Shown here: positions 45,170 through 54,343 of the stretch, piece after piece
How the letters are laid out: every line of letters begins with the position of its first letter
Position numbering within the stretch: the stretch's first letter is position 1
Origin: Marinagarivorans cellulosilyticus
Lineage (GTDB): Bacteria; Pseudomonadota; Gammaproteobacteria; Pseudomonadales; Cellvibrionaceae
Assembly: GCF_021655555.1 (NCBI RefSeq)
Contig: NZ_AP023086.1
Coordinates: 1,886,001-1,950,000, forward strand
Direction of reading: 5' to 3'
Length of the DNA stretch: 64,000 nt
The notes under the pieces: model-generated
What the model was told of the DNA's origin: nothing
The model's database searches: none
Seen by the model: only the letters and a program-made list of their open reading frames with translations
Position numbers and translations under genes: made by a program

Positions 45170-46445
45170 GCCATCATCTACAAAACAAGCAGAATTAGTC
45201 CAAAAGAGCTTAGCCAAGCGTTATGCGGCAGAAAAGCGATTTAAAGCTTTTGGTATTGCTTCTATTTCATTTGGCTTGGGCGCGTTACTGGTGTTGTTTG
45301 TCGAAATATTCGGCGGCGGCATGGGCGGCTTTCGGCAAACAGAAATGGCGTTGGAAATCGAGTTCGATGCCGATACGCTCGAAGTTTACGACGCCACAAA
45401 CCCTGATGAAATATTAGCGGGTAATTACTCTGGTCTTATTAAAGCTGCGCTAAAAAAGCGTTTTCCTGATGTGACGAATCGACGTGAAAAGCGTGCGCTT
45501 TACAGTATGGTGAGCGTGGGGGCTAATTATCAGTTGCGGGATTTACTCGCGACCGACCCAGACTTACTTAATAGCACACAGCGCTTATGGGTATTGGCCG
45601 ATGATGATATCGATACCTACTACAAGAGCTTATCTGGCGAGCCTTATGCCGAGCGCATGACAGAGCAACAGCTTAAGTGGGTTCAAAGCTTTGTGGATAG
45701 CGGCGATATTAAAACCGTTTTCAATACGCGCTTTTTTACCGACGGTGATTCCAGCGAGCCAGAAATGGCCGGTATTCGCGGGGCGGTATTGGGCAGTTTA
45801 TTAACACTGCTGGTGACTTTAGCATTGTCATTCCCTGTGGGAGTGGCGGCCGCGATTTATCTAGAAGAATACGCCCCCAGCAACCGTTTAACTGACTTTG
45901 TTGAAGTGAATATTAATAACCTGGCGGCCGTGCCTTCGATTATTTTTGGCCTGCTGGGTTTGGCAATATTCATTAATGTGTTTGAAATGCCGCGCTCTAT
46001 CCCCTTGGTAGGCGGCATGGTATTAACCTTAATGACACTGCCAACCATTATCATTTCGAGCCGCGCGGCCATTAAGGCTGTGCCACCGAGCATCCGCGAA
46101 GCAGCCTTAGGTATTGGCGCGTCAAAAATGCAGATGATTTTGCACCACGTATTGCCTTTGGCGATGCCAGGCATGCTGACCGGCGCCATTATTGGTATGG
46201 CGCAGGCGTTGGGCGAGACGGCGCCGCTGTTAATGATTGGTATGGTGGCGTTTATTATGGATATACCAGGCTCCGTCACAGACCCAGCTACCGTAATGCC
46301 GGTGCAAATATTTTTGTGGTCCGATAGCCCAGAGCGTGCCTTTGTTGAAAAGACATCGGCGGCGATTATGGTGCTACTCATGTTCCTTATGTTTATGAAT
46401 GCCCTTGCGGTATTGCTGCGTAAACGCTTAGAGCGTCGCTGGTAA
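45162..46445 (+). CDS. pstA: Phosphate ABC transporter permease PstA with N-terminal DUF3333-like region
   Basis: The 427-residue protein starts at the ATG at 45162, inside the pstC stop region; the longer frame from 45126 would overlap pstC further. A first membrane segment is followed by a predicted periplasmic region of about 150 residues (45-195), the DUF3333-type extension found in proteobacterial PstA. The usual core follows: GSLLTLLVTLALSFPVGVAAAIYLEEYA and the EAA loop AVPPSIREAALGIGASKMQMILHHVLPLAMPG. It pairs with PstC. Confidence 0.92.
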   Translation: MTKPSSTKQAELVQKSLAKRYAAEKRFKAFGIASISFGLGALLVLFVEIFGGGMGGFRQTEMALEIEFDADTLEVYDATNPDEILAGNYSGLIKAALKKRFPDVTNRREKRALYSMVSVGANYQLRDLLATDPDLLNSTQRLWVLADDDIDTYYKSLSGEPYAERMTEQQLKWVQSFVDSGDIKTVFNTRFFTDGDSSEPEMAGIRGAVLGSLLTLLVTLALSFPVGVAAAIYLEEYAPSNRLTDFVEVNINNLAAVPSIIFGLLGLAIFINVFEMPRSIPLVGGMVLTLMTLPTIIISSRAAIKAVPPSIREAALGIGASKMQMILHHVLPLAMPGMLTGAIIGMAQALGETAPLLMIGMVAFIMDIPGSVTDPATVMPVQIFLWSDSPERAFVEKTSAAIMVLLMFLMFMNALAVLLRKRLERRW

Positions 46446-46464
46446 GAGCGCGCTTAATTAACCG

Positions 46465-46504
46465 GCACCCATCGGCCAATAACTCTTTTGGTCGATAGGG
46501 GTGC
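46465..46504 (+). other. Intercistronic hairpin between pstA and pstB
   Basis: Imperfect arms GCACCC-ATCGGCCAA and TTGGTCGAT-AGGGGTGC enclose a short loop, ending about 25 bases before the pstB start. It may affect transcript processing; there is no T-run. Confidence 0.5.
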
Positions 46505-46528
46505 TTCTTGTCATAAAGGTGTAATAAG

Positions 46529-47473
46529 ATGCAAGAAACCGTTATCGAGCCAACACGTATTAAACCTCAAGCAAATGCCGCGCAAGAGGCTTCTGCTCGC
46601 TCGCAGCAAACGATTAAACCAACAACTTCTAAAGATACTAGTGCAATGAAATCCAATAGATCGCCCTCTGAAATTGCCGAAAGCGTGACCAAAACAGTCG
46701 GTAAGCCGCTGGCCGATAATGCAAAGCTTTCCATGCGTGACGTTTGTGTGCATTACGATCAAAAACAAGCGGTTTACGATGTAAACTTGGATATTGCCGA
46801 AAACCAAGTGGTGGCGTTGATTGGCCCTTCAGGTTGCGGTAAATCAACGTTTTTGCGTTGCATGAATCGCATGAACGATACCATCGATATCTGCCGTGTT
46901 AGTGGCAGCATTCAGCTTGATGGTATGGATATTTACGATAGCAAGTTAGATGTAGTACCGCTGCGCGCACGTGTGGGCATGGTATTCCAGAAGCCTAATC
47001 CGTTTCCTAAATCAATTTACGATAACGTCGCTTATGGCCCTCGTATTCACGGCTTGGTTAACCGCCGCACCGATCTGGACGAAATTGTAGAATCCAGCTT
47101 GCGCCGCGCGGGCTTATGGGAGGAGGTTAAAGATCGTTTGGCCTCGCCAGGCACTGGGTTATCGGGCGGGCAGCAGCAGCGCTTGTGTATCGCGCGCACC
47201 ATTGCCGTTAGCCCAGAAGTTATCTTGATGGACGAGCCTTGTTCGGCACTTGACCCTATCGCTACGGCAAAAATTGAAGAGCTTATTGCTGAGCTAAGCC
47301 AAAACTTTACCATTGCGATTGTTACCCACTCGATGCAGCAGGCTGCCCGAGTATCAAATCGTACCGCTTACTTTCACTTAGGGCGCTTAATCGAGGTTAA
47401 CGAAACCGAAAAGGTTTTCACCAACCCTGACCACGAACTTACGGAATCGTATATTACCGGCCGTTTTGGTTAA
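46529..47473 (+). CDS. pstB: Phosphate ABC transporter ATP-binding protein PstB
   Basis: The 314-residue protein has an unusually long N-terminal extension (about 65 residues, rich in Thr/Ser/Ala/Gln) before the PstB core (LSMRDVCVHYDQKQAV). The core has Walker A GPSGCGKST, signature LSGGQQQRL, Walker B VILMDEPCSALDP and the switch His in VTHSMQQA. It powers phosphate import through PstCA. The ATG at 46529 has AGG about 9 bases upstream; a shorter start at 46646 is possible. The role of the extension is unknown. Confidence 0.95.
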   Translation: MQETVIEPTRIKPQANAAQEASARSQQTIKPTTSKDTSAMKSNRSPSEIAESVTKTVGKPLADNAKLSMRDVCVHYDQKQAVYDVNLDIAENQVVALIGPSGCGKSTFLRCMNRMNDTIDICRVSGSIQLDGMDIYDSKLDVVPLRARVGMVFQKPNPFPKSIYDNVAYGPRIHGLVNRRTDLDEIVESSLRRAGLWEEVKDRLASPGTGLSGGQQQRLCIARTIAVSPEVILMDEPCSALDPIATAKIEELIAELSQNFTIAIVTHSMQQAARVSNRTAYFHLGRLIEVNETEKVFTNPDHELTESYITGRFG

Positions 47474-47604
47474 TGTGCTGCCAAAATATTCGTCGCATGC
47501 ATCCTTGCTATTGAAAAATAGTTGGCGCGCATGCGATGCTGGTGGGCTAGTCGTAACATTTACTAAAATCACACATTTCATCACGTTATTCAGGTAGTAC
47601 AAGC

Positions 47605-48342
47605 ATGGAAAACCTTCAAATCGATCAGCACATCTCCCGTCAGTTCAATGCTGATTTAGAGCACCTGCGCGAGCATTTATTGGAAATGGGTGGCTTGGTT
47701 GAAGAGCAGGTAGCTGATGCTGTTCGCGCTATTGAAACAGCCGATAGTGGGCTTGCTGAAAAAGTACTGCGCACTGAGGAAGATATCGACAGCCTTGAGG
47801 TCTCGCTAGATGAAGAGTGCACCCTAGTACTGGCGCGCCGCCAGCCTGCGGCCTCTGATTTACGCTTAGTATTAATGGTGACAAAAGCCAACCGCGATCT
47901 AGAGCGCATGGGTGACGAGGCCGATAAAATTGCCCGCATGGCCATTGCATTAAACGATGCTGGTGGCGCCATTTCACCGCGCGGATTCGTTGAGTTGCGC
48001 CACATCGCCAACAGCGTACAAGCCTTAGTGAATCAAGCGTTAGATGCTTTTGCTCGCTACGACGTTCAAACGGCCATGAAAGTGGTTAAAGGAGACACCT
48101 TGGTCGATCGTGATTACGGCTCGGCCATGCGTGAACTAATGACCTACATGATGGAAGATCCGCGCTCGATTACGCGGGTGATGAATATCATTTGGGCTTT
48201 GCGCTCGTTAGAGCGCATTGGTGACCACGCGCGCAATATCGCCGAGCACGTCATATACTTGGTGCACGCTATGGATGTGCGCCACACGAGTGTGGGTGAA
48301 ATCGAGGCCCAGCTTGAAGAACATGGCCATAAGCCTTCGTAG
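47605..48342 (+). CDS. phoU: Phosphate signalling complex protein PhoU
   Basis: The 245-residue helical protein has the two PhoU repeats, each with the metal-binding consensus: DLERMGDEADKIARMA in the first and LERIGDHARNIAEHVIYL in the second. It links PstSCAB to the PhoR kinase and represses the Pho regulon when phosphate is sufficient. It lies 131 bases after pstB, with a short inverted repeat of GCATGC between. A strong terminator follows. No phoB or phoR is within the window. Confidence 0.95.
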   Translation: MENLQIDQHISRQFNADLEHLREHLLEMGGLVEEQVADAVRAIETADSGLAEKVLRTEEDIDSLEVSLDEECTLVLARRQPAASDLRLVLMVTKANRDLERMGDEADKIARMAIALNDAGGAISPRGFVELRHIANSVQALVNQALDAFARYDVQTAMKVVKGDTLVDRDYGSAMRELMTYMMEDPRSITRVMNIIWALRSLERIGDHARNIAEHVIYLVHAMDVRHTSVGEIEAQLEEHGHKPS

Positions 48343-48354
48343 TGGTAATTACAC

Positions 48355-48395
48355 GGCATAAAAAAAGGCTTCCTTGTGAAGCCTTTTTTTATGCC
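48355..48395. terminator. Bidirectional terminator after phoU
   Basis: Perfect 18-bp arms (48355-48372 and 48378-48395), with A-run and T-run, terminate phoU and possibly the converging minus-strand gene. Confidence 0.92.
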
Positions 48396-48428
48396 GCTTG
48401 TTAGCGTTTTGCCTTTGATTGCTAGCCT

Positions 48429-49106
48429 CTAGCCGCCAAACCAACCTTCTACATCCAGCGATATGCTGGCATCTCCCGCCAAGCAGGGCCATTTTTGCAA
48501 AACATCAGCCCACCGGTTGTCCTTGTGTTCATTTAAGTAACGAGAGCAATTTGGCGAGCTAAGTGCGCCGCCTTGATAGAACAATGCCTCGATTGCGTAG
48601 TGAACGGCTAAGTCGAGTTGATTGGCAAATTCCTCACCCAGCAGGGCGTGTACAACAATGTTGGATAGGCTCATATCCATGGGCGATAAGGGCGTGCCGC
48701 AGGCCAGTTGAATGCGGTCGTTCACTTCCTCAATCATGCGATGTGATAGATAGGCCTCATCCAATAAGGCGACTAGGCCCGTATGTCCGTTGACAAGCTC
48801 CGGCGGCGAAATAAAAAAATCTTCGGCAATGGTCATGAACGCTTGGCCTTGCTCGTAAATTTCGGCCTCTTGCATTAATGCGGTAAGCGCTTCTAAAAAA
48901 TCGGGGACGTGCTCAATGTACTGTGTGATGAACTGGGCTAATGCAGCTTCTGGCGCATCGCCCGGTATTTTTATGGTGTGGTGAAGGTGCGGTAGCTGAG
49001 CAGCAGCGAACCGTACAAGGCAATTGTCTTTTGCGTCTTGCTGAGAGGCCTCGGCAATCAGTTGCCGGATATGAAGTGTATTAGTTGTGGTCATGCTTTT
49101 AAACAT
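48429..49106 (-). CDS. Hypothetical protein, mostly helical
   Basis: I do not recognise this 225-residue protein. It is predicted largely helical, acidic and soluble, with a conserved-looking central part (YLSHRMIEEVNDRIQLACGTPL then SNIVVHALLGEEFANQLDLA). A second ATG at 49094 offers an alternative start. It converges with phoU but is not part of the pst operon. Codon and base use look like the core neighbours, so it is probably a resident gene. Confidence 0.6.
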   Translation of the reverse strand: MFKSMTTTNTLHIRQLIAEASQQDAKDNCLVRFAAAQLPHLHHTIKIPGDAPEAALAQFITQYIEHVPDFLEALTALMQEAEIYEQGQAFMTIAEDFFISPPELVNGHTGLVALLDEAYLSHRMIEEVNDRIQLACGTPLSPMDMSLSNIVVHALLGEEFANQLDLAVHYAIEALFYQGGALSSPNCSRYLNEHKDNRWADVLQKWPCLAGDASISLDVEGWFGG

Positions 49107-49381
49107 AGCTCAAGCGCAAAGAATGTGGCAAACAAATCCATCATTTATGGATTATACCGGCTATCGCCTTATTTAATGTGATGCCGGTGCAACGAATGCA
49201 TTGCTTTCGGTTCTGATGAGTAGGGCGGCGACATACTGCTACTGATCACGAGAAACCATGCATTTGTGATGTTGTTGCCCCATTGTTCGTTAGATCTGGC
49301 TAGAATAGATCGCTATACTTACTTAATGTTTACCCTTCGACACGGGTAGAAAATGACAGAATTCAGACTCCCGGAGTGAAT

Positions 49382-50551
49382 ATGGTTTTAAAACGTTTAA
49401 TGACCGCTAGTGCGTTGTTAGCTTCGGCAATATTTGTCTCTGGCTGCGGGGAAGATATCGCTGTAACCGCGAGCGCGCCGACACCACCTTTAGAGAATAT
49501 TCCTTTTGATGCGCAAAAAGCCGAGGCTGGGGCTGCCGAGTATCAAGCCAATTGCGTTGCCTGCCACGGCGAAGATGGACTAACAACCGGTGTGGCCGGT
49601 TCTACGGCTATATTGCACCGCGTTTATGCAACGCCCGCCGCAATCGACAACGACAAGCTTGCGAACCGTTCTGTAAACGAAATGCCACCGCAGGATAAAA
49701 CAGCGTGTAACTTTTCCTGCCAAGAAAACATCCAGCACCACTTTTACAAGATGTGGACAGAGCAGTTTGCTGCAAGCTCTAGCTCTACCGGTGCGAGTTC
49801 AAGTAGTGGTACAAGTAGCAGCAGCGAAACTATTGCTCCTGCCGACCGCAATGTACGCAATTACACAGCGTCGCTTGATGGTGAGTTAGATGCGCAGAGT
49901 GTAAGCCGCGGCATGGACTTATATACCGAGAAGACGTGCGCTGATTGTCATGGGGAGTATGGGGGCTATAACGGCGAGTTGTCACCGCCTTATAACTTGG
50001 CCAACACGCCAATCCACAATAACTTAGAATATTATGTCTACGATAATATTCGCTACGATACCCTTTTTGATATTACCCACGACGAGATGCCACTTGGTGC
50101 TTCAACAACTTGCGAAAGCCAGTGTGCAGAAGATGTAGCGGCCTATATGCGTAGCTGGACAGCTGAAACCGGTGATTTTGTGTTACCTAATACTTCGAGT
50201 AGTGCTGCTAGTTCTTCTTCTGCGAGTTCCTCTTCTGCACCTTCGGGGCCTACTCAAGATGAGATTGACGCTCGAGTTGCGGCCGGTAAAGCGCTTTATG
50301 ATGGCGCAAGTGACAATATTTGCTCGGCTTGCCATGGTGCAGATGGTACAGCGGTGGGTATTTCACCGCGATCGCTTACGGATTTTACCGGTAGCTATGA
50401 CGATATGATGGCTATTATTCGAGATGGGGTTTCGGGTACGGCTATGCCAGCGTGCACGCCCGCTGGGGATTGCGCCATGCAGTTAACTGATTACATCTGG
50501 GTGAGCTTCCTAGGTTATACGCTAACCAATGACGGCGGCACTTCACCATAA
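49382..50551 (+). CDS. Tri-heme c-type cytochrome lipoprotein with poly-serine linkers
   Basis: The 389-residue protein carries a lipoprotein signal (FVSGCGED, lipobox Cys) and three CxxCH heme sites: CVACHGEDG (about 58-62), CADCHGEYG (middle) and CSACHGADG (C-terminal part). Two poly-Ser/Thr linkers separate three cytochrome-c-like domains. Additional paired Cys residues occur in each of the first two domains. It is likely an outer-membrane- or periplasm-tethered electron carrier. The start is the ATG at 49382 with CGGAG 5 bases upstream; an upstream GTG adds two residues. It is a monocistron with its own terminator. Redox partners unknown. Confidence 0.88.
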   Translation: MVLKRLMTASALLASAIFVSGCGEDIAVTASAPTPPLENIPFDAQKAEAGAAEYQANCVACHGEDGLTTGVAGSTAILHRVYATPAAIDNDKLANRSVNEMPPQDKTACNFSCQENIQHHFYKMWTEQFAASSSSTGASSSSGTSSSSETIAPADRNVRNYTASLDGELDAQSVSRGMDLYTEKTCADCHGEYGGYNGELSPPYNLANTPIHNNLEYYVYDNIRYDTLFDITHDEMPLGASTTCESQCAEDVAAYMRSWTAETGDFVLPNTSSSAASSSSASSSSAPSGPTQDEIDARVAAGKALYDGASDNICSACHGADGTAVGISPRSLTDFTGSYDDMMAIIRDGVSGTAMPACTPAGDCAMQLTDYIWVSFLGYTLTNDGGTSP

Positions 50552-50587
50552 ACCCAAATCGTTAATACCTTTACCTTCCTTGTAATT

Positions 50588-50612
50588 AAAGGCAGCATTC
50601 GCTGCCTTTTTT
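50588..50612 (+). terminator. Rho-independent terminator after the cytochrome gene
   Basis: GGCAGC and GCTGCC arms with a 4-base loop followed by a T-run. It lies 19 bases before the aldo/keto reductase start. Confidence 0.85.
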
Positions 50613-50630
50613 CATTTTATAGGATTCACT

Positions 50631-51509
50631 ATGTCGAGCTTATCTCTTTCACCACTGGTATTGGGTTTTTGGCGCTTAAAGCATTGGGGGTATAGCCCAC
50701 AGCAAATCCTCGCTTTTGTTGAACAGGCTGTCGAGTTAGGCGTTACCAGCATGGATCATGCAATGGTGTACCGCAGCGAAGCGCCTTTTGGTGAGGCGAT
50801 GGCGTTAAAACCCAGCGTTCGTGATCAAATTCAAATTATTACCAAGTGCGGTATACGGCCTATGGGTTTTGGCGAGCTTGGCGCGCAAGGGGTTAATCAC
50901 TATGACTTCAGCAAGGCTTACACGATGCAATCGGTTGAGGCTTCGCTGCGTGACTTGCAGACTGATCGCATCGATTTGTTATTGTTGCACCGTCCCGACT
51001 TTTTAATGGATATCAGCGAAGTTGCCGAGACTTTTGCGCAATTAAACGCGGATGGCAAGGTGCTGCACTTTGGCGTGTCTAACTTTACCCCCGCTCAGGT
51101 CGAAGCGTTGCAGTCAGCATTGCCTGATGCTTTAGTGACCAATCAAGTGGAGTTTTCCCCGCTGAATATGGCAGCCTTGAGCGATGGCACGTTTGATCAG
51201 GCTCAGCGTTTAGGTATGCGGCCAATGTTGTGGTCGTGCTTAGCCGGTGGGCGTTTATTCTCGCCAGAAAGCGAGCGCGATAAAGCCGTTGTTGCGGCGC
51301 TGCAAGGGGTAGCTCAAGAGCTTGGCGCTGATTCTATAGAGGCTGTCGTGTATGCCTGGTTGTTAGCCTTGCCTTGCAACCCTTACCCAATACTAGGTAC
51401 CAGCAAAATCGCGCGCGTGGCCGATGCTGTTAAAGCGTTAGACATTAAGCTAACACGTGAGCAGTGGTACCGCATTTGGGAGGCAAGCAACGGCGCATCT
51501 GTGCCTTAG
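50631..51509 (+). CDS. Aldo/keto reductase
   Basis: The 292-residue TIM-barrel protein resembles the E. coli YdhF-like branch. Catalytic tetrad residues are visible: Asp in SMDHAMVY with its Tyr, Lys in IITKCGIRP and His in LLLHRPD. C-terminal ILGTSKIARVADAVKALDIKLT contains the NADPH-binding Ser/Lys/Arg region. It reduces carbonyls with NADPH; the substrate is unknown. The start lies just after the cytochrome terminator, so it is probably read from its own promoter or by read-through. It converges with the lipoprotein gene 51527-52426. Confidence 0.9.
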   Translation: MSSLSLSPLVLGFWRLKHWGYSPQQILAFVEQAVELGVTSMDHAMVYRSEAPFGEAMALKPSVRDQIQIITKCGIRPMGFGELGAQGVNHYDFSKAYTMQSVEASLRDLQTDRIDLLLLHRPDFLMDISEVAETFAQLNADGKVLHFGVSNFTPAQVEALQSALPDALVTNQVEFSPLNMAALSDGTFDQAQRLGMRPMLWSCLAGGRLFSPESERDKAVVAALQGVAQELGADSIEAVVYAWLLALPCNPYPILGTSKIARVADAVKALDIKLTREQWYRIWEASNGASVP

Positions 51510-51526
51510 TTGTTTGCTGTTAACGG

Positions 51527-52426
51527 TTAGTTGTGCCCTTGTGCTAGTTTGCCATCTTCGGCTAATTCACAGCGCCCATATTCGCAAGCAATAGTGAATG
51601 TGGGCTTGCCCCAGCAGTGGGCGGTGTAAATTTCTTGGAAGTATTTTTGCTGCTCTAACATGATGGCATCGCTCGTCATGTTGCAGCCAGCAGCTTTAGC
51701 CACTTGCTCGGCGGTGTATTCGTGATTGCCGTGTTGTTTATTGCGGTGATAATTCTTCGGTAGCCATGTGCGTGCTAGCAGCCCGCTATTGGCTTGGTAT
51801 TCCACCTGCTCCGACATATCGGCAAGCGCCTCGTCCAAGGCTTCCTTTACGGTTTCTTGCACCACGTGCGAGCCAACGGCGGTACCGAGTAGGGGAATAA
51901 AGTAACCGGCCACACCAGTACCCAAGCGTGAAGCACTTAAAAATGAAGATCGCCCGCCGCTTTGCAGTGTTGTAATTTTGTGGCCGTTGGCATCTAGGAT
52001 GTCCAGCTGTACTTCTACGCTGGCTTGCATCGAGAGCTTTTCAATATCGATTTGGGTGATTTTAGGTCGCACAATTAAGCCGCATTGGTCGCAGCTATTG
52101 CCTACAACAGCGCTACGATAGGTTTGCGATATTACGTTTTGCACGGCGTCCGGCAGAGTTTTATTGAAGTCTACTTGCCAGCTATTGAGTAAGCCCACCA
52201 CAAAAAGCCCCGTTTCTTCATACTGCTGTTGATGGGGTACTACCGGTGGTTGAATTAATACTTGAGTGTTAATGCCAGCGTTTACAACGTTGCCGTTAGC
52301 CACTTTAGAGTGGGGGACGTGAACGAGCTGGGTACACCCTGCAAACATAAGGCAGGCCAAAGCGGTAACTAATAATTTGGATACAAACATAGGTACATCA
52401 AAGACGAGTATTCGGCATTTTTTCAA
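51527..52426 (-). CDS. Predicted lipoprotein of unknown function
   Basis: The 299-residue frame has a lipobox LMFAGCTQ; if translation starts at the ATG at 52390 the signal is typical in length, while the ATG at 52426 adds 12 residues. The mature part has paired cysteines (CDQCG; later CNMTSD, HCWGKP, CEYGRC) and a Gly-rich central stretch (GVAGYFIPLLGTAVGSHVV) like a membrane-associated hairpin. I recognise no named family. It may be related to lipoproteins with DUF4136- or YajG-like folds, but I cannot show that. Codon use resembles the neighbours. Confidence 0.6.
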   Translation of the reverse strand: MKKCRILVFDVPMFVSKLLVTALACLMFAGCTQLVHVPHSKVANGNVVNAGINTQVLIQPPVVPHQQQYEETGLFVVGLLNSWQVDFNKTLPDAVQNVISQTYRSAVVGNSCDQCGLIVRPKITQIDIEKLSMQASVEVQLDILDANGHKITTLQSGGRSSFLSASRLGTGVAGYFIPLLGTAVGSHVVQETVKEALDEALADMSEQVEYQANSGLLARTWLPKNYHRNKQHGNHEYTAEQVAKAAGCNMTSDAIMLEQQKYFQEIYTAHCWGKPTFTIACEYGRCELAEDGKLAQGHN

Positions 52427-52652
52427 ATACCAATTGTTATTATTTTTACCTGCTACAACCCGGGCTTCTGGCGATGTCGCGCGTGGGTAGGTCTAGTCCC
52501 TTAGTTTGTTCTTTGAGTGTATGACGAATAGGCTGCCAATGTGAGTGCTAGTCGCAGTTGAGCTGTTATTTTGTGACCGGTTTGTCGTTTGTTTTTGTGG
52601 GGTAGGTGCCAGCTCACAACTACCCCATAGCTAACAATTACTGGGAAGCCTA

Positions 52653-53432
52653 TTATTGTCGCCGTTTTAACAGTGTGAGCAAAAATAAGCCACTAGCGGC
52701 CAGTACAATGCTTGGCCCGGCGGGGGTGTTGTAATAGAACGAAGCCCACATGCCTGCCGCAACAGCACCCGCGCCAATTATGGCCGCGCCTGCGGCCATG
52801 GCTTCGGGCGATGTTGTAAGGCGCCGGCTTGCGGCAGCTGGTACGATAAGCATGGCTGTTATCAGTAGTACCCCAACTACACGCATAGCAAACGCCACCA
52901 CTATAGCAATGGCCATAAGCAAAAGTATGCGCATAAGATTAACGGGAATTCCCTCGACTTTGGCGATATCTGCGTCAATGACCATCAGCAATAGCTTGCG
53001 CCAAAAGACCGTAATTAGACCTAGTACGGCACCGCAAACGGCGATAATCAAGTAGGCGTCGTTGCGGCTGGTTGTGAGTAAATCACCAAACAAATACGCA
53101 AATAAATCGACCGAGCTTCCCATTAAGCTAACGCTCACTAAACCGGCGGCCAAGGCCGAGTGGGACAGTAGCCCTAGCAGGGCATCGTCGCCAAGGCTGG
53201 GTTTTTGTTGCAGTAAAAAAAGTAAACCGGCCAGTGTCATGCAGCACAAAACTATAGCGAGGGTGACGTTGATGCTGGCAAATAAACCTAAAGCCACACC
53301 AAGCAATGCGCCGTGGGCTAGCGTGTCGCCAAAGTAAGCCAACCTTTGCCAAACAACAAAGGAGCCTAGCGGGCCTGCAACGGCGGCAATCGCAAATGCA
53401 GCGAGCAGTGCATTAATTAAGAAATCTGGCAT
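52653..53432 (-). CDS. znuB: Zinc ABC transporter permease
   Basis: The 259-residue membrane protein of the ABC-3 family shows SFVVWQRLAYFGDTLAHGALLGVALG near the N-terminus, GDALLGLLSHSALAAG (here DDALLGLLSHSALAAG), and AMRVVGVLLITAMLIVPAAASR, all typical of ZnuB. It forms the inner-membrane channel for Zn2+. It starts 9 bases after the znuC stop, so the two form one operon read from the Zur-like box. Confidence 0.94.
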   Translation of the reverse strand: MPDFLINALLAAFAIAAVAGPLGSFVVWQRLAYFGDTLAHGALLGVALGLFASINVTLAIVLCCMTLAGLLFLLQQKPSLGDDALLGLLSHSALAAGLVSVSLMGSSVDLFAYLFGDLLTTSRNDAYLIIAVCGAVLGLITVFWRKLLLMVIDADIAKVEGIPVNLMRILLLMAIAIVVAFAMRVVGVLLITAMLIVPAAASRRLTTSPEAMAAGAAIIGAGAVAAGMWASFYYNTPAGPSIVLAASGLFLLTLLKRRQ

Positions 53433-53441
53433 AGGTGTGAG

Positions 53442-54251
53442 CTAGTGTTTGTGAATGGAGTGGTCGTGTTGGCAGTTGTGCTGGCCTGGCTCGACTACAT
53501 CGCCGTGAATATCGTGTTGGTGATCGTGATTGTGGGTATAAATTGCGATATCTTCTGCCGCTTTTTTACCAAAAAGCTGCAGGTATTCGGGGTGCTGGCT
53601 AACGCTTTCGGGGGCGCCATGGCAGCAAACATGTTTGTTTAAGCACAAAACTTGGTCAGTTTGCGCCATAACAATGTGCAAGTCGTGAGAAACCATCAGA
53701 ACACAACAGCCTAGTTCGTCGCGCAGCTGGCCCAATAGGTGATAAAGCTCGGCTTGGCCGGCTACGTCAACGCCTTGTGCTGGCTCGTCTAGTACCAGCA
53801 GTTCGGGTTTGCTCATTAATGCGCGGGCAAGCAGTACGCGCTGCATTTCGCCGCCAGACAATTTTTGCACCGGTGTTTCTAGGAGGCATTCAATATCTAG
53901 CCGCTGCACGGCGGTTTTTAATGCGGCACTTTTGCCGCAAAGGGATAAAAAGCGCTGGGTTGTGAGCGGTAGCTGCGGGTCTATAGTCAGTTTTTGCGGC
54001 ATGTAGCCAATGCGCAGTTTAGCCTTGCGCTGGATGTCGCCACTGGTGGGGGTTTGCAGGCCAACAATAATACTGACAAGTGAGCTTTTGCCTGCGCCAT
54101 TGGGGCCAATCACAGTCACAATTTCGCCTTTGTTCAGGTTCAGGTTGATACCCTGCAAAATTGGGTTGCCGTTAAAGCTCAAATTAATATTATTAAGCTG
54201 TATTAACGGGCTTTGTGCACTGTGTGAAAGAGGGTGATTTGTCGCAAGCAT
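53442..54251 (-). CDS. znuC: Zinc ABC transporter ATP-binding protein, His-rich tail
   Basis: The 269-residue protein has Walker A GPNGAGKSS, signature LSGGEMQRVLLARAL, Walker B LLVLDEPAQGVD and switch His in VSHDLH. The C-terminal about 30 residues are His/Asp-rich (NHDHQHDIHGD ... HNCQHDHSIHKH), a likely zinc-binding tail. The longest frame starts at a GTG at 54290, but that codon lies inside the Zur-like palindrome, so I choose the ATG at 54251. It is the first gene of the znuCB operon, divergent from znuA. Confidence 0.94.
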   Translation of the reverse strand: MLATNHPLSHSAQSPLIQLNNINLSFNGNPILQGINLNLNKGEIVTVIGPNGAGKSSLVSIIVGLQTPTSGDIQRKAKLRIGYMPQKLTIDPQLPLTTQRFLSLCGKSAALKTAVQRLDIECLLETPVQKLSGGEMQRVLLARALMSKPELLVLDEPAQGVDVAGQAELYHLLGQLRDELGCCVLMVSHDLHIVMAQTDQVLCLNKHVCCHGAPESVSQHPEYLQLFGKKAAEDIAIYTHNHDHQHDIHGDVVEPGQHNCQHDHSIHKH

Positions 54252-54279
54252 GGTGCAATCAGCTAAATTTGAAAGCGCC

Positions 54280-54300
54280 AAATGATACACTACAACATTT
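54280..54300. promoter_or_regulatory. Zur-box-like palindrome between znuCB and znuA
   Basis: The inverted repeat AAATG-ATACACTACAA-CATTT resembles the gammaproteobacterial Zur operator and lies between the divergent znuC and znuA starts, so it could control both under zinc limitation. Confidence 0.7.
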
Positions 54301-54343
54301 TGATATGCGCGCCTTGCCGGCGCAGTAATAGGTGAAAGTAAAA

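Noticed and set aside
54252..54290. N-terminal extension of ZnuC from the GTG at 54290
   Set aside because: That codon lies inside the Zur-like operator and the extra residues do not resemble ZnuC.
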